64,000 bases of DNA, taken from assembly GCF_017921835.1 (NCBI RefSeq), contig NZ_JAGEMN010000002.1, positions 186,001 to 250,000 of the forward strand, read 5' to 3'. The notes under the pieces are model-generated. The model made no database searches. It was given only the letters and a program-made list of their open reading frames with translations, and was not told the origin of the DNA. The stretch comes from Sporosarcina sp. 6E9. Its GTDB lineage: Bacteria; Bacillota; Bacilli; Bacillales_A; Planococcaceae. A program made the translations under genes and the position numbers. Positions 1 through 8,988 of the stretch are shown here, in pieces; the first letter of the stretch is position 1, and every line of letters begins with the position of its first letter.

Positions 1-470
1 CATGCAATCATGCATCGTTGCAACATCCCGCCCGATAATTCAAATGAGTACTGTTCCATGATTTCTTTTGGTAATCCAAGGTCGTTCAATATTTCGTCCA
101 TCTTCTCTTGAAATTCCGCAACGCTGTGTTTCATCTTCCTACCCGAAAACTCGTATAATTGCTTTCCCATTTTTATAGAAGGATTAAAACTATTGGCTGC
201 GTCTTGAAAGATCGTGAATAGCTGAGACCCCCGTATCGTTGACAGTTCTTTATTCGACATCGTTAGCAAATCTTTATCGGCAAACAAGGCTTGTCCCGTC
301 GCTTCTGATCCTGCGGGTAAGATATCTAGCAGTGCGGCAATGGTCATGCTTTTCCCACTGCCGCTTTCGCCAATTATCGATGTTATTCTTCCACGTGGAA
401 CAAAAAACGAACTCGCTTCGACAATTCTCTTTCCGTTGATTTCAATTGACAGCTGATTTACTTCAAGCAC
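1..470 (-). CDS. ABC importer ATPase, DppD/NikD type (3' end cut by window)
   Basis: ATP-binding subunit expected to drive the oligopeptide/nickel-type importer encoded just upstream. About 156 residues are visible. The Walker A motif GESGSGKS lies near residue 35, the Q-loop is FQDAANSFNP, and the ABC signature ELSGGMLQR sits close to the left edge. The Walker B and C-terminal parts lie outside the window. I place the start at the GTG at 470, which overlaps the permease stop by 8 bases and has GGAGG upstream; a TTG at 473 is the alternative. The overlap indicates translational coupling to the permease. The family is clear; the substrate is not. Confidence 0.85.
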   Translation of the reverse strand, partial: MLEVNQLSIEINGKRIVEASSFFVPRGRITSIIGESGSGKSMTIAALLDILPAGSEATGQALFADKDLLTMSNKELSTIRGSQLFTIFQDAANSFNPSIKMGKQLYEFSGRKMKHSVAEFQEKMDEILNDLGLPKEIMEQYSFELSGGMLQRCMIA

Positions 471-1275
471 CAAATCGCCTCCGTTCCGGGTCTTTCAAAC
501 CTTCCCCTATGAAGTTAATCGCTAGGATTGTAACAAAAATTAGAATTCCTGGAAACAACCCAATCCACCAAGCGCCAATTAATATATCATTTTGCGCGTA
601 GTACAACATATTTCCCCATGACGGAATAGCTGGTGGAACACCGATGCCGAGAAAGCTTAACGATACCTCAATAAAGATTGCACCGGCGAAGTTAAACAAG
701 GTTACGACAAATATTGCGGAGACACTGTTTCGAAGTAAATGACCGAAAATGATTTTCCAAATCGGCGTGCCGAACATTTTGGCCATTTGAACAAATTCAG
801 CGTCTTTTAACCGCATGAATTCGGAACGGACAATCCGTGCAGTCGTCAGCCAACCGGTTATCCCGATAATTAGCGCCATACTCCACATGCCGCCTTGCAT
901 AAATGCTTGAAATGCGAGGATGATGACAAGTGACGGGATTGTAATGAATACTTCTAGAAGCCGCATCATCGTAGTATCGACAAATCCGCCAACATAACCA
1001 CTAAGTCCACCGTATAACACACCAAGCAGTAGCGAGAATAGTACAGATAAAGTCGCGACCGTAAGCGTGACTTTACCGCCTTCCAACAAACGAGAAAAAA
1101 CATCACGCCCAAGATGATCCGTGCCTAATAAGTGACCGTCCCCCGGAGATAAATAGACTTCATCAAGATTCATATCGTTCGGTTCATAAGGTGCGAGAAT
1201 ACCAGAAAAAACAGTTGATAATACAATAATTCCAAGGATAATGCTCCAAAAAATAAACATTTTTCGAGATTTCAT
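463..1275 (-). CDS. ABC importer permease, DppC/NikC type
   Basis: Inner-membrane permease of the PepT/NikT importer family, 270 residues, the usual size. It has an N-terminal membrane segment, the periplasmic-loop motif LLGTDHLGRDVFSRL typical of OppC/DppC/NikC, then about five more membrane helices. The ATPase-coupling (EAA-like) region is around residues 145-180, with RSEFMRLKDAEFVQMAK. It follows the first permease immediately, without spacing, and its stop overlaps the ATPase start, so the genes are one operon. Whether peptides or metal is carried cannot be read from the sequence. Confidence 0.92.
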   Translation of the reverse strand: MKSRKMFIFWSIILGIIVLSTVFSGILAPYEPNDMNLDEVYLSPGDGHLLGTDHLGRDVFSRLLEGGKVTLTVATLSVLFSLLLGVLYGGLSGYVGGFVDTTMMRLLEVFITIPSLVIILAFQAFMQGGMWSMALIIGITGWLTTARIVRSEFMRLKDAEFVQMAKMFGTPIWKIIFGHLLRNSVSAIFVVTLFNFAGAIFIEVSLSFLGIGVPPAIPSWGNMLYYAQNDILIGAWWIGLFPGILIFVTILAINFIGEGLKDPERRRFGA

Positions 1276-2244
1276 TTACTGTACGCCCCCTGTTCGAAGC
1301 TTGGGGTTCAATGAATACATAATAAGATCGATGATAAAGAGACTAATAACCACGAGCATGCCAATAAAAATAATGCTGCCCATTAGAAGTGGAAAGTCTT
1401 TCGTAACGACAGATTTAACCGTTAACTGCCCAAGTCCATTCCATGAAAAAAGGGATTCAACGATAATCGACCCTCCAAAGAATGAAGGAATCGTCATTCC
1501 AATATAATTCAAGTATGGAAAGGAAGCATTACGTAATATGCCCTTTCGAATTACCTGTTCCTTTACCCCATTAGCACGTGCGACAGTCGCATAGTATTTA
1601 CGATTTTCTTCTTTAATGCTTTCTTGCAGAAAACGGGCGTAAATGCCTACATGAGTGACGATAATAACGGTTGCCGGTAAAATGAGATAGCGCAGTTTAT
1701 CCCAAAAGCCACCTTCGCCTCCAATATCCCCTGTTCCCGATGAAGGAAGCACACCGAGTTTAACAGCGAAAAATGAAATAAATAAAATGCCGAGCCAAAA
1801 AGCAGGGATTGAAGACGTTGCGATGCTTATGGTTGATAAACCCCTATCCCAAATAGATCCTGCTTTCATCCCCGCTATTATACCGAGCCAAGTTGAACCG
1901 ACAATGATGAAAAACATCGTTACGCCAAAAAGCAGCAATGTATTCGGCAACCGTTCCAGCAGAATGGTTGTGACAGGTCGGCCTTCTTTATAGGAAATCC
2001 CTAAATTTCCTTTCAACGTTTCAACGAGCCACGAGCCATACTGTGCAGTAAGGGGACGATCAAGTGAAAAAACACGACTGATTCTTTCCTTTTCAGCCGT
2101 GTTCAATGTTTGTGCATTGCCACCGTAAAACGCTGTCGCAGGGTCACCTGGCGCGGCATGCATGATAAAAAAAGAAAGGAAGCTGACGACAAGGAGAACA
2201 CCTAACCCCATCATCATCCGCTTCCCAATCCATTTAACGGTCAT
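1276..2244 (-). CDS. ABC importer permease, DppB/NikB type
   Basis: First permease of the importer, 322 residues from the chosen start. The N-terminus (MTVKWIGKRMMMGLGVLLVV) is one membrane helix followed by HAAPGDPA, a hallmark of OppB/DppB/NikB proteins, and about five further helices. The start at 2244 is preferred over an upstream in-frame start at 2295 because GAGGAG lies 8 bases before it; the longer version would run backward into the binding-protein gene. It overlaps the end of the binding-protein gene by 11 bases, indicating coupling. Confidence 0.92.
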   Translation of the reverse strand: MTVKWIGKRMMMGLGVLLVVSFLSFFIMHAAPGDPATAFYGGNAQTLNTAEKERISRVFSLDRPLTAQYGSWLVETLKGNLGISYKEGRPVTTILLERLPNTLLLFGVTMFFIIVGSTWLGIIAGMKAGSIWDRGLSTISIATSSIPAFWLGILFISFFAVKLGVLPSSGTGDIGGEGGFWDKLRYLILPATVIIVTHVGIYARFLQESIKEENRKYYATVARANGVKEQVIRKGILRNASFPYLNYIGMTIPSFFGGSIIVESLFSWNGLGQLTVKSVVTKDFPLLMGSIIFIGMLVVISLFIIDLIMYSLNPKLRTGGVQ

Positions 2245-3808
2245 TCCACGTCCACTCCTCGACATTCCAAAGGAAACCCGAACCGTGATGGCCAAGAACT
2301 CGTTCTTTCACGCCGCCGATATTTTTATTAATGCCATAAACGGCATTTACATAGGCGATGAAGTCATAAGGTGGATCTTCCGCAAGCTCTTCTTGAAACG
2401 CCATATATATCTTTCGGCGATTTTCAGGATTCATCTCCAAACGGCCTTGTTCAAGAAGTTTATCAACTTTTGGATTTGAATAACTTCCGTAGTTATAACC
2501 CGTGCTCGTCAAACTTGATTCCTCTGAGTGGAATAAAATATGCGTGTGATGGTCGGCGTCATAAGGACTTCCCCAGCCAATCATAAATGCATCTGCATCT
2601 TCAATAGTGATAGCGCTCCAATCAAGCGCAGCGACTTTCACATCCGCACCGATTTTCTTAAATCCTTCCGCGACATAGTTTGCCATGTTCACACGCACTG
2701 CATCCGAGGCAGGCGAAGTAATCGTAAACGCCAGTTTTTCCCCGTTTTTATAACGGAAACCGTCATTGGTTTCTTTCCAGCCTGCTTCGTCAAGCAACTG
2801 TTTAGCTTTTTCGACATTATATTCATACTTCTCGATTTGTTCATTTTTAAAAGCATGTTTTTGAAGCGGTGAATAGGCTTCGGTTCCGAAACCTTTTAAA
2901 ATACCGTTAACGATTTGGGCACGGTCTGTCGCATAACTAAATGCACGCCTGACATCTGTATCTTTCCAAAGGTCTTTGTTCATATTAAATAAAACAGCAC
3001 GGTAATCGGCTGAATCGACATCGTAAATCTTAAGACTTTCCACCTTTTCCATTTCTGCTACTTGCACAGGATCCAATAGCGCGATATCAACTTCGCCGGA
3101 TTTCAACTGCAATGCACGAACATTACTATCTAGAATAAATTTAAAAATCACCTTTTCAATTGATGGTTTTGTTCCATGGAAGTTTTGATAAGCTTTCAGC
3201 GTAAGACTGTTTCCACGGTCCCAACTATCGAACATATATGGACCAGCGCCAATAGGTTGGCTATTAAATTCAGCCGTTCGCATCTCTTTTCCTTCGAATG
3301 CATGCTTCGGAAGAATCGGCACCGTCAGCTTATCCAGTATCGGCGTGAATTGATGTTTTAGTTTTAACTTGAGTTCGTAATCAGCCAATTTTATTATCGA
3401 ATCCACTTCCGTAAAGTCCGACTTCAAAAATGATGCATTTTTATCATCCAAAATGCTTTCAATCGTGAAAATCACATCTTCAGCTGTAAGTTCCTCACCG
3501 TCGTGAAACTTGATACCTTTTTTTAATTTAATCGTATATAACAGGCCGTCATCTGAGATATCAATTGAATCTGCAATATCAGTAATGGGTTCATTTTTCT
3601 CATTAAAACGCATTAATCCGCGAAATAGCAATGCATCGAGATTCGTCTCCTCGAGAATTGGATTCAGTCCGTCAAATTCTGATTCTGATGCATAGACTAG
3701 CCTGTTTTCATTTGTTTTAGGGCCACTAGCGTCTTTACTCCCGCAACTTGATAATAATAATAAAATCACTAGAAATATTGTGAATAAGTTCAATTTATTT
3801 CTAAACAT
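2234..3808 (-). CDS. Extracellular solute-binding lipoprotein, SBP_bac_5 family
   Basis: Membrane-anchored substrate receptor of the importer, 524 residues. The N-terminal signal ends in the lipobox LLSSC, followed by a polar linker. The family pattern is seen in the early segment LNPILEETNLDALLFRGL and in YTIKLKKGIKFHDGEELTAEDV, which is characteristic of family 5 (OppA/DppA/NikA) binding proteins. RBS GGGAGG precedes the ATG and a sigmaA-like promoter lies about 40-65 bases upstream. It is the first gene of a four-gene operon (receptor, two permeases, ATPase). Ligand is unknown; family members bind peptides, nickel chelates, or other small molecules. Confidence 0.9.
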   Translation of the reverse strand: MFRNKLNLFTIFLVILLLLSSCGSKDASGPKTNENRLVYASESEFDGLNPILEETNLDALLFRGLMRFNEKNEPITDIADSIDISDDGLLYTIKLKKGIKFHDGEELTAEDVIFTIESILDDKNASFLKSDFTEVDSIIKLADYELKLKLKHQFTPILDKLTVPILPKHAFEGKEMRTAEFNSQPIGAGPYMFDSWDRGNSLTLKAYQNFHGTKPSIEKVIFKFILDSNVRALQLKSGEVDIALLDPVQVAEMEKVESLKIYDVDSADYRAVLFNMNKDLWKDTDVRRAFSYATDRAQIVNGILKGFGTEAYSPLQKHAFKNEQIEKYEYNVEKAKQLLDEAGWKETNDGFRYKNGEKLAFTITSPASDAVRVNMANYVAEGFKKIGADVKVAALDWSAITIEDADAFMIGWGSPYDADHHTHILFHSEESSLTSTGYNYGSYSNPKVDKLLEQGRLEMNPENRRKIYMAFQEELAEDPPYDFIAYVNAVYGINKNIGGVKERVLGHHGSGFLWNVEEWTWNDR

Positions 3809-3844
3809 AATTGCCTCCCAAAATTCAAATTTTCATCTATTTTA

Positions 3845-3874
3845 ATTATAATCTTACCATGCACGCAATGTCTA
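3845..3874 (-). promoter_or_regulatory. sigmaA-like promoter of the ABC importer operon
   Basis: Reading leftward, TAGACA (3869-3874) and TATAAT (3845-3850) are separated by 18 bases, upstream of the binding-protein start at 3808. The -10 box is perfect and the -35 box differs by one base from TTGACA. Confidence 0.6.
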
Positions 3875-3981
3875 TGAGTTCGCAAATCTCCACAACTTTT
3901 TTACTTTCGCTTAGGATAAGATGATCGAAATAGGGGAAAATAATCATTGATCGAAACTATTGTGAATGAGGAGGAATATAT

Positions 3982-4128
3982 GTGAATGGAAAATGGGCTC
4001 TTACAGCGCTCGGTGCCGGTGCGGCATACTTGATGAGAAACAAAAACGCACGAGAGAAACTGATGAAACAGGTAGAATCGTTCACAGGCATGTCAATGGG
4101 AACGAACAAAAACTCAAGTTCTTCATAA
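3982..4128 (+). CDS. Small membrane-associated protein (YrzQ/DUF3918-like)
   Basis: A 48-residue protein starting with GTG at 3982, preceded by GAGGAGG at ideal spacing. It begins MNGKWALTALGAGAAYLMRN, a short hydrophobic Gly/Ala-rich segment followed by a basic amphipathic stretch and a Ser/Asn-rich tail. The shape resembles the small Bacillus YrzQ (DUF3918) proteins, whose function is unknown. It is followed by a shared terminator and stands alone on the plus strand between two leftward operons. The ribosome site and terminator make it a believable gene despite its size and non-ATG start. Confidence 0.6.
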   Translation: MNGKWALTALGAGAAYLMRNKNAREKLMKQVESFTGMSMGTNKNSSSS

Positions 4129-4165
4129 AACATAGCCAACACCTCTGACCATTTTTCGATCAACA

Positions 4166-4200
4166 AAGAAATCGGCATCCCTTAAACGGGTGCCGATTTT
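4166..4200. terminator. Bidirectional rho-independent terminator
   Basis: AAATCGGCATCC and GGGTGCCGATTT form a 12-bp stem (one G-T pair) with T-rich tracts on both sides. It can end both the small rightward gene and the leftward tat operon. Confidence 0.8.
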
Positions 4201-4206
4201 CAATTT

Positions 4207-5037
4207 TTAATTTTCAACTGGAGTTGTAGCTCGTTGCTCGGAACGACTCACAATATAGATGCTAATCTCATATAGCAACGCCATTGGAATGAGCACAATT
4301 ATTTGGCTAATGAAATCAGGCGGCGTAATGAGCGCCGAAATAACAGCCAATGATAAGTATGACCATTTTCGTACCTTCTTCATCGAATCCGCTGTTAACA
4401 ATCCAATTGTCGCTAGAAACATTGCAACGATGGGCAACTCAAATAATAAGCCCAATGGCACCGTCGTCATTAGAAGGAAACTAGCGTATTCCTGGGCAGA
4501 CACCATGACATTGAAGTTCATCGCCCCCAAGGAAACCAAAAAGTTATAGCTTAGCGGATTCACGACAAAGTAACCAAACGCTATACCGCCCAAAAAGAGT
4601 AAAAACATAATTGGTGAATATAAACTTAAGAATTGGCTTTCACGTTCATTCAATCCGGGCTTCACAAATTGCCAGAGGAAATGGCATAAAAAAGGCAAGG
4701 CAAGACCCACCGCAAGTGCCGTCGAAATCGACATATAGAATTTTACTACTTCCAAAGGACCGAGAACGATCAACTCATGACCACGTGTCACATAAGGAAA
4801 CCATAGATTAATGGTCACAAAAACGATGATAAAAAAGAGTAGAAAAGTGAATATGCTTTTAATTAGCTGCTTTCTTAATTCCGTGAGATGACCGACAAGA
4901 GAAGAGTCATTCTTAGCGTCACTTTTTCCCTGTTCAGAATGAATTTCATTAACTTCTGTTGTCGCAACTGCTACTTTTTCGATTGGTTTATCCAGCGGGC
5001 TCATTATTTTACGATTATGATCACCATATGGGTCCAT
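4207..5037 (-). CDS. tatC: Sec-independent protein translocase TatC
   Basis: Core receptor of the twin-arginine translocase, 276 residues. The N-terminal extension of about 45 residues is polar and longer than usual; it is followed by LVGHLTELRKQLIKS, the conserved TatC entry motif, and six membrane helices. RBS AGGTGAT precedes the ATG at 5037; MSPLDKP at residue 12 is an internal alternative. It lies 15 bases after tatA and is last in an operon whose first gene carries a twin-arginine signal, so this TatAC pair probably exports that complex. Confidence 0.95.
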   Translation of the reverse strand: MDPYGDHNRKIMSPLDKPIEKVAVATTEVNEIHSEQGKSDAKNDSSLVGHLTELRKQLIKSIFTFLLFFIIVFVTINLWFPYVTRGHELIVLGPLEVVKFYMSISTALAVGLALPFLCHFLWQFVKPGLNERESQFLSLYSPIMFLLFLGGIAFGYFVVNPLSYNFLVSLGAMNFNVMVSAQEYASFLLMTTVPLGLLFELPIVAMFLATIGLLTADSMKKVRKWSYLSLAVISALITPPDFISQIIVLIPMALLYEISIYIVSRSEQRATTPVEN

Positions 5038-5052
5038 AATATCACCTGCTTA

Positions 5053-5253
5053 TCATTGATCTGATTTCTTCGGTTCCTTCAATACTGTTTCATCGTCATC
5101 TTCCATAATACCCTTTGCCGATTTTTTGAATTCAGAAAGTGTTTTTCCGACTGCGGAACCAACCTCGGGCAATTTTCTCGGCCCGAATAAAATCAGCACA
5201 ATCACCAAAATAATGATTAAGCCCGGAACACCAATTGCTGCTATTCCACCCAT
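5053..5253 (-). CDS. tatA: Twin-arginine translocase subunit TatA
   Basis: A 66-residue TatA/E-family protein: one N-terminal membrane helix ([20 protein letters not shown]), the conserved FGPRKLPE hinge, an amphipathic helix with [13 protein letters not shown], and an acidic tail. It forms the translocation pore with TatC. As in other Bacillales minimal Tat systems, no TatB is visible. It sits between the GMC oxidoreductase (27 bases) and tatC. Confidence 0.95.
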   Translation of the reverse strand: MGGIAAIGVPGLIIILVIVLILFGPRKLPEVGSAVGKTLSEFKKSAKGIMEDDDETVLKEPKKSDQ

Positions 5254-5280
5254 TAGATAAGCCTCCTCTCAACTTCATAT

Positions 5281-6999
5281 TCAAACTAGCGAACCGCCGG
5301 CTTTACTGTATTTAATAATTCCTTCCGCAGCTCGATACGCTAGCGCACCCACTGTGCCGGTTGGATTATAACCACCGTTATGCGGAAAGTTTCCTGCGCC
5401 AACCACGAACAGATTATCGACTTCCCAATGTTGCAAGTAATTATTTACAACACTGTCGTCGGGACTTGCCCCCATAATTGTCCCACCCGTATTATGTGTC
5501 GTTTGGTACGGAACTATGTCATAATCTGAAAGCGGATTTCCAGGTACAGTCGTCTTTGCGCCCATCTCATCCATAATGGCTTTTGCTTTATCCGTTAAAT
5601 ACTTGTGTAAATTACGATCTTGTTCCGTAAAGTTATACGTCAATTGAAGCAACGGCACGCCGTATGCATCTTTATAATCTGGGTCCAGCGACAAGAAGTT
5701 TTCCTTATGCGGAATTGACGCACCTTGACCGCCTACACTAAGTGTTCTTGAATAATTATGAATCGATGCTTTCTTAAACTCCGGTCCCCATGCAGGCGTG
5801 TCGGGCGGGACTGGATTTGTTTGGATTGGACGGACGCCTGTCTGAGTAATCGACATGCTCGCACCGTGTATGAAATTTAACTCGCTATGATCGTAGTTAT
5901 CCCCGTTGAGATCATCAATTGTCATTCCAAGAGAACCCGCTCCCATGAACACATTCATCTGTTCATCAAAAAATCCGGTTGCGCCCGGAAGGATTTGATA
6001 AGCATAGTTTTTGCCCAGCGTTCCTCTTCCTGTATCGGGGTCGTACATTTCTCCAATGCCTGATACCATGAGAAGCTTTGCATTATTCATGACATAACTT
6101 GTCAGTACAACGACATCCGCTGGCTGTATGAATTCTTCACCAGTTTGCGTGTCGATATATCGAACACCTGTCGCTTTACCGCCTTCTTTCAACACCTCTA
6201 CGACATTACCGTGAAAGCGAACCTGATAATTCCCCGTTTTAAGCGCCGTTGGAATAACCGTAATTTCCGGTGATGTTTTTGCCCCGTATTCGCACCCAAA
6301 CCGCTCACAAAAACCGCAATATTGGCATGCAGCAATTGTTTGACCGTCGGGATTTTCATAAGTCTCCGACAAGTTAGCTGAAGGCAGCATAAATGGAGTA
6401 TAACCAAGATTGCTAGTCGCTTTCTCGAACTTTCTTAAAATCGGAGTCTTTTTCATCGGAGGCGTCGGAAAATCATTTGCACGCTTCCCAGCGAACGGAT
6501 TTTTGTTTTCTCCCGATATGCCGGCTGTTTTTTCAAATTGATCGAAATAAGGCTCCAACTCGTCATATGTAATGCCCCAGTCTTGGAGAAGATAATCAGC
6601 AGAAAGTTTGTCTTTTCCGTACTTTTTCTCTGTTTGCGTTTTAATCTCAAAATCATATGGCAGGAAACGCCATGTATGCCCATTCCAATGGGTGCCAGAG
6701 CCCCCGAGCCCCTCCCCAAGAAGGAAAGATCCCATTTGGCGCATCGGAAGCGCTCGCATCTTACGATTATTTCTGAATGTGATTGTTTCTTTTGATAGAT
6801 CCTGCATTAATTCATAACGGATTGCGTAGCGATACTCGTCATGCACCATTAAATAATCCGCTGTACTTCTTTCTTTTCCGCGCTCAATTCCAACAACCTT
6901 CATCCCAGCTTTTGCGCACTCAGCACCAATAATACCGCCTAACCATCCTACCCCGACAGTCACTACATCCACTTTATCCAATGTCTTTACCATCTGCAT
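5281..6999 (-). CDS. GMC-family oxidoreductase, gluconate 2-dehydrogenase-type large subunit
   Basis: FAD-dependent dehydrogenase, 572 residues. The N-terminal dinucleotide-binding motif is GVGWLGGIIGAE; the GMC segment GSGTHWNGHTWRF lies near residue 100; the C-terminal active-site region has YQTTHNTGGTIMG and NGGYNPTGTVGALAYR. A cysteine cluster CQYCGFCERFGC lies near residues 220-235; related FAD-glucose dehydrogenases bind a 3Fe-4S cluster in this area, so an Fe-S cluster is plausible. It has no signal peptide of its own and starts 9 bases after the Tat-signal small subunit, so co-export with that subunit is likely. No cytochrome c subunit gene is present. The sugar or polyol substrate cannot be read from the sequence. 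Confidence 0.9.
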   Translation of the reverse strand: MQMVKTLDKVDVVTVGVGWLGGIIGAECAKAGMKVVGIERGKERSTADYLMVHDEYRYAIRYELMQDLSKETITFRNNRKMRALPMRQMGSFLLGEGLGGSGTHWNGHTWRFLPYDFEIKTQTEKKYGKDKLSADYLLQDWGITYDELEPYFDQFEKTAGISGENKNPFAGKRANDFPTPPMKKTPILRKFEKATSNLGYTPFMLPSANLSETYENPDGQTIAACQYCGFCERFGCEYGAKTSPEITVIPTALKTGNYQVRFHGNVVEVLKEGGKATGVRYIDTQTGEEFIQPADVVVLTSYVMNNAKLLMVSGIGEMYDPDTGRGTLGKNYAYQILPGATGFFDEQMNVFMGAGSLGMTIDDLNGDNYDHSELNFIHGASMSITQTGVRPIQTNPVPPDTPAWGPEFKKASIHNYSRTLSVGGQGASIPHKENFLSLDPDYKDAYGVPLLQLTYNFTEQDRNLHKYLTDKAKAIMDEMGAKTTVPGNPLSDYDIVPYQTTHNTGGTIMGASPDDSVVNNYLQHWEVDNLFVVGAGNFPHNGGYNPTGTVGALAYRAAEGIIKYSKAGGSLV

Positions 7000-7008
7000 T
7001 TCACTCCT

Positions 7009-7761
7009 TTAATGTTCCATACTGCTAATCGATTTTGGTTCAATTTTCATGTACTTTTCATTTTCAATTTCTTTTATATAGGCCATCTGATGACCCGGGA
7101 AACCCTTCATGCGCCATCCAGCCATATTAATATTTCCGTTATAGATTGGATCCGCATATGCTCCTTCAAGCGTGGCTTGTCTTAGTAATTTAAAATAAAA
7201 TTCTGAAGCGACGCCTTTCATTTCGACTTCATTCTTTTGAAATGCGGTTAGGATTTCATCCATTTGGTTGCCTTCCAGGGATGCAAAACCCGTGTCGAAC
7301 CTCTTTTTTGCTTCCTCATCCATTTTAGCCAGACCTTGCTTAAAAATCTCCGCACGGGTAAGTCTACTTTGATATCCTTGGGTTGATTCGCCTGCAAAAA
7401 ATGGCCCTTTCATATACTCTTTCGCGTTGCTTCCGTAATTTCCGGCTAATTGGTTGTCGATGAAGTACGGAACACCAAGTCCGATTGCCCCAGGTCCAAG
7501 ATCATCTTCCGGGAAAATTCGCTCGACTGCTTCCGACAATACATTGAACTCGTTTACATTTGTAAAGAACATTCGTCCTCGAAATACATCGCCGACATGC
7601 TCGCCGCCCGCTTCATTTTTTCCAGTGCCTGCGACATTATCCTTGGTAACGTTATGCGTGATAAGACTTCCAAGTACGCCTCCGCCTACTAGTGCACCAG
7701 TTGCAATCCCGGTTGTCTTAAGAAATTCACGTCTCGATAAACCATTATTGTCTTTCGTCAT
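7009..7761 (-). CDS. Gluconate 2-dehydrogenase subunit 3 family protein with Tat signal
   Basis: Small subunit of the exported dehydrogenase, 250 residues. It has a twin-arginine signal (LSRREFLKTTGIATGALVGG) at residues 8-28. The rest fits the gluconate 2-dehydrogenase subunit 3 family (helical; VLSEAVERIFPEDDLGPGA). I prefer the ATG at 7761 because AGGAG lies 7 bases before it; the ATG at 7767 is only one base from that site. First gene of the operon subunit 3 - GMC subunit - tatA - tatC. Confidence 0.9.
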   Translation of the reverse strand: MTKDNNGLSRREFLKTTGIATGALVGGGVLGSLITHNVTKDNVAGTGKNEAGGEHVGDVFRGRMFFTNVNEFNVLSEAVERIFPEDDLGPGAIGLGVPYFIDNQLAGNYGSNAKEYMKGPFFAGESTQGYQSRLTRAEIFKQGLAKMDEEAKKRFDTGFASLEGNQMDEILTAFQKNEVEMKGVASEFYFKLLRQATLEGAYADPIYNGNINMAGWRMKGFPGHQMAYIKEIENEKYMKIEPKSISSMEH

Positions 7762-7906
7762 CTTCATTCTCCTTTGCTTAAAATTTCACTCTTAATAAAG
7801 CATGCCAATTTTCAACCTTTTTCATACAATATTGAGTTTTTATCTAAACCAAGATTGCTTGTATAATTGAATGGGTATTCTGTATCCTGTGGAGGGGGGG
7901 TATTAC

Positions 7907-8923
7907 ATGAGAAAATTCATCCTATTATTATTGCTATTAGTAATTGGCGGGTGTTCGGATTCTATTTTGCAACAAAACGAAGTCAATACAATGTCCGCTA
8001 AAAAAGTTGCTACAAATCTTGAATCTCCGTGGTCAATTGAAAAGAGTGGCGGTACTATTTTTATTTCAGAACGAAGCGGTACCATCGTCAAAGTTTCTCC
8101 TGATGGCAACCAAGTTCGGGAAAACGTAAAGTTGTCTAAACCTTTGTCAAACGCTTCCGAATCAGGGCTATTAGGATTTGTTTTAAAAGAGGATTTCAAA
8201 CAATCAAGCGAGGCTTATGCTTATTACGTCTATGATCTCGATGGCACGCCTGTGAATCGGATTAGTAGTCTTCAATATGACGGTTCATCTTGGGTTGAAA
8301 ATGAGATTCTTCTAGACGGGGTCTCTTCTGGTTCCGTTCATCACGGAGGCCGTTTGGCAATTTCCCCTGATGGTGTTCTTTTTGCAACGATTGGGGACGG
8401 CGCTAATCCAGAAGCTGCCCAGGATTTAAACTTATTGAACGGTAAGATCTTGTCATACGGTGAAGATGATAAATTCCATATTTTTACGTACGGTCATCGA
8501 AATCCACAAGGACTTGCTTGGGATTCACAAGGTGTACTGTACGCATCTGAACATGGACAATCTGCAAATGATGAAATAAATTTGATTATCGAAGGGAATA
8601 ATTATGGATGGCCAATCATTGAAGGTGATCAAACCGCCGAAGGCATAGAAACACCTATTTTAACTTCTGGCGCCGTAAATACATGGGCACCATCAGGAAT
8701 GGCTTTCCATAAAAACTTTTTATACGTGGCGTCGCTTCGCGGTCAAGAAATACTTGTTATTAATCCCGAAAATCGTCAAGTTGTTGACACGATCAAAGGT
8801 TTTGGCCGCGTTCGTGATGTTTTTTCGGACGACGAATCTTTGTTTTTTATATCGAATAATACCGATGGACGTGGAAATCCTGCGAATGACGATGATGTCT
8901 TGTACCAACTAACGATAAATTAA
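7907..8923 (+). CDS. PQQ-dependent sugar dehydrogenase-like lipoprotein (GSDH family)
   Basis: Predicted membrane-anchored beta-propeller enzyme of the glucose/sorbosone dehydrogenase family, 338 residues. The signal peptide ends in the lipobox VIGGC. Family motifs include VHHGGRLAISPDG, FATIGDGANPEAAQD, YGHRNPQGLAWD, ASEHGQSANDEINLI and GNNYGWP. The start at 7907 follows a very strong G-rich ribosome site (GGAGGGGGGG); an upstream in-frame ATG at 7871 lacks one. The gene is monocistronic with its own terminator and is divergent from the Tat/GMC operon. Family members oxidise sugars with PQQ, but cofactor use here is inferred. Confidence 0.88.
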   Translation: MRKFILLLLLLVIGGCSDSILQQNEVNTMSAKKVATNLESPWSIEKSGGTIFISERSGTIVKVSPDGNQVRENVKLSKPLSNASESGLLGFVLKEDFKQSSEAYAYYVYDLDGTPVNRISSLQYDGSSWVENEILLDGVSSGSVHHGGRLAISPDGVLFATIGDGANPEAAQDLNLLNGKILSYGEDDKFHIFTYGHRNPQGLAWDSQGVLYASEHGQSANDEINLIIEGNNYGWPIIEGDQTAEGIETPILTSGAVNTWAPSGMAFHKNFLYVASLRGQEILVINPENRQVVDTIKGFGRVRDVFSDDESLFFISNNTDGRGNPANDDDVLYQLTIN

Positions 8924-8932
8924 ATCTATTGC

Positions 8933-8968
8933 AAAAAAGGTAATCCATGGCGGACTACCTTTTTCATC
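8933..8968 (+). terminator. Rho-independent terminator
   Basis: AAAAAGGTAATCC pairs with GGACTACCTTTTT just after the sugar dehydrogenase stop, followed by a T-rich tract. Confidence 0.8.
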
Positions 8969-8988
8969 TTTTCTTATGTGGTCTGCTT

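Noticed and set aside
3957-4178. Overlapping frames around the small gene at 3982 (leftward 73 codons, rightward 60 codons)
   Set aside because: The GTG-led frame with GAGGAGG explains the region; the others lack ribosome sites and read into the terminator.
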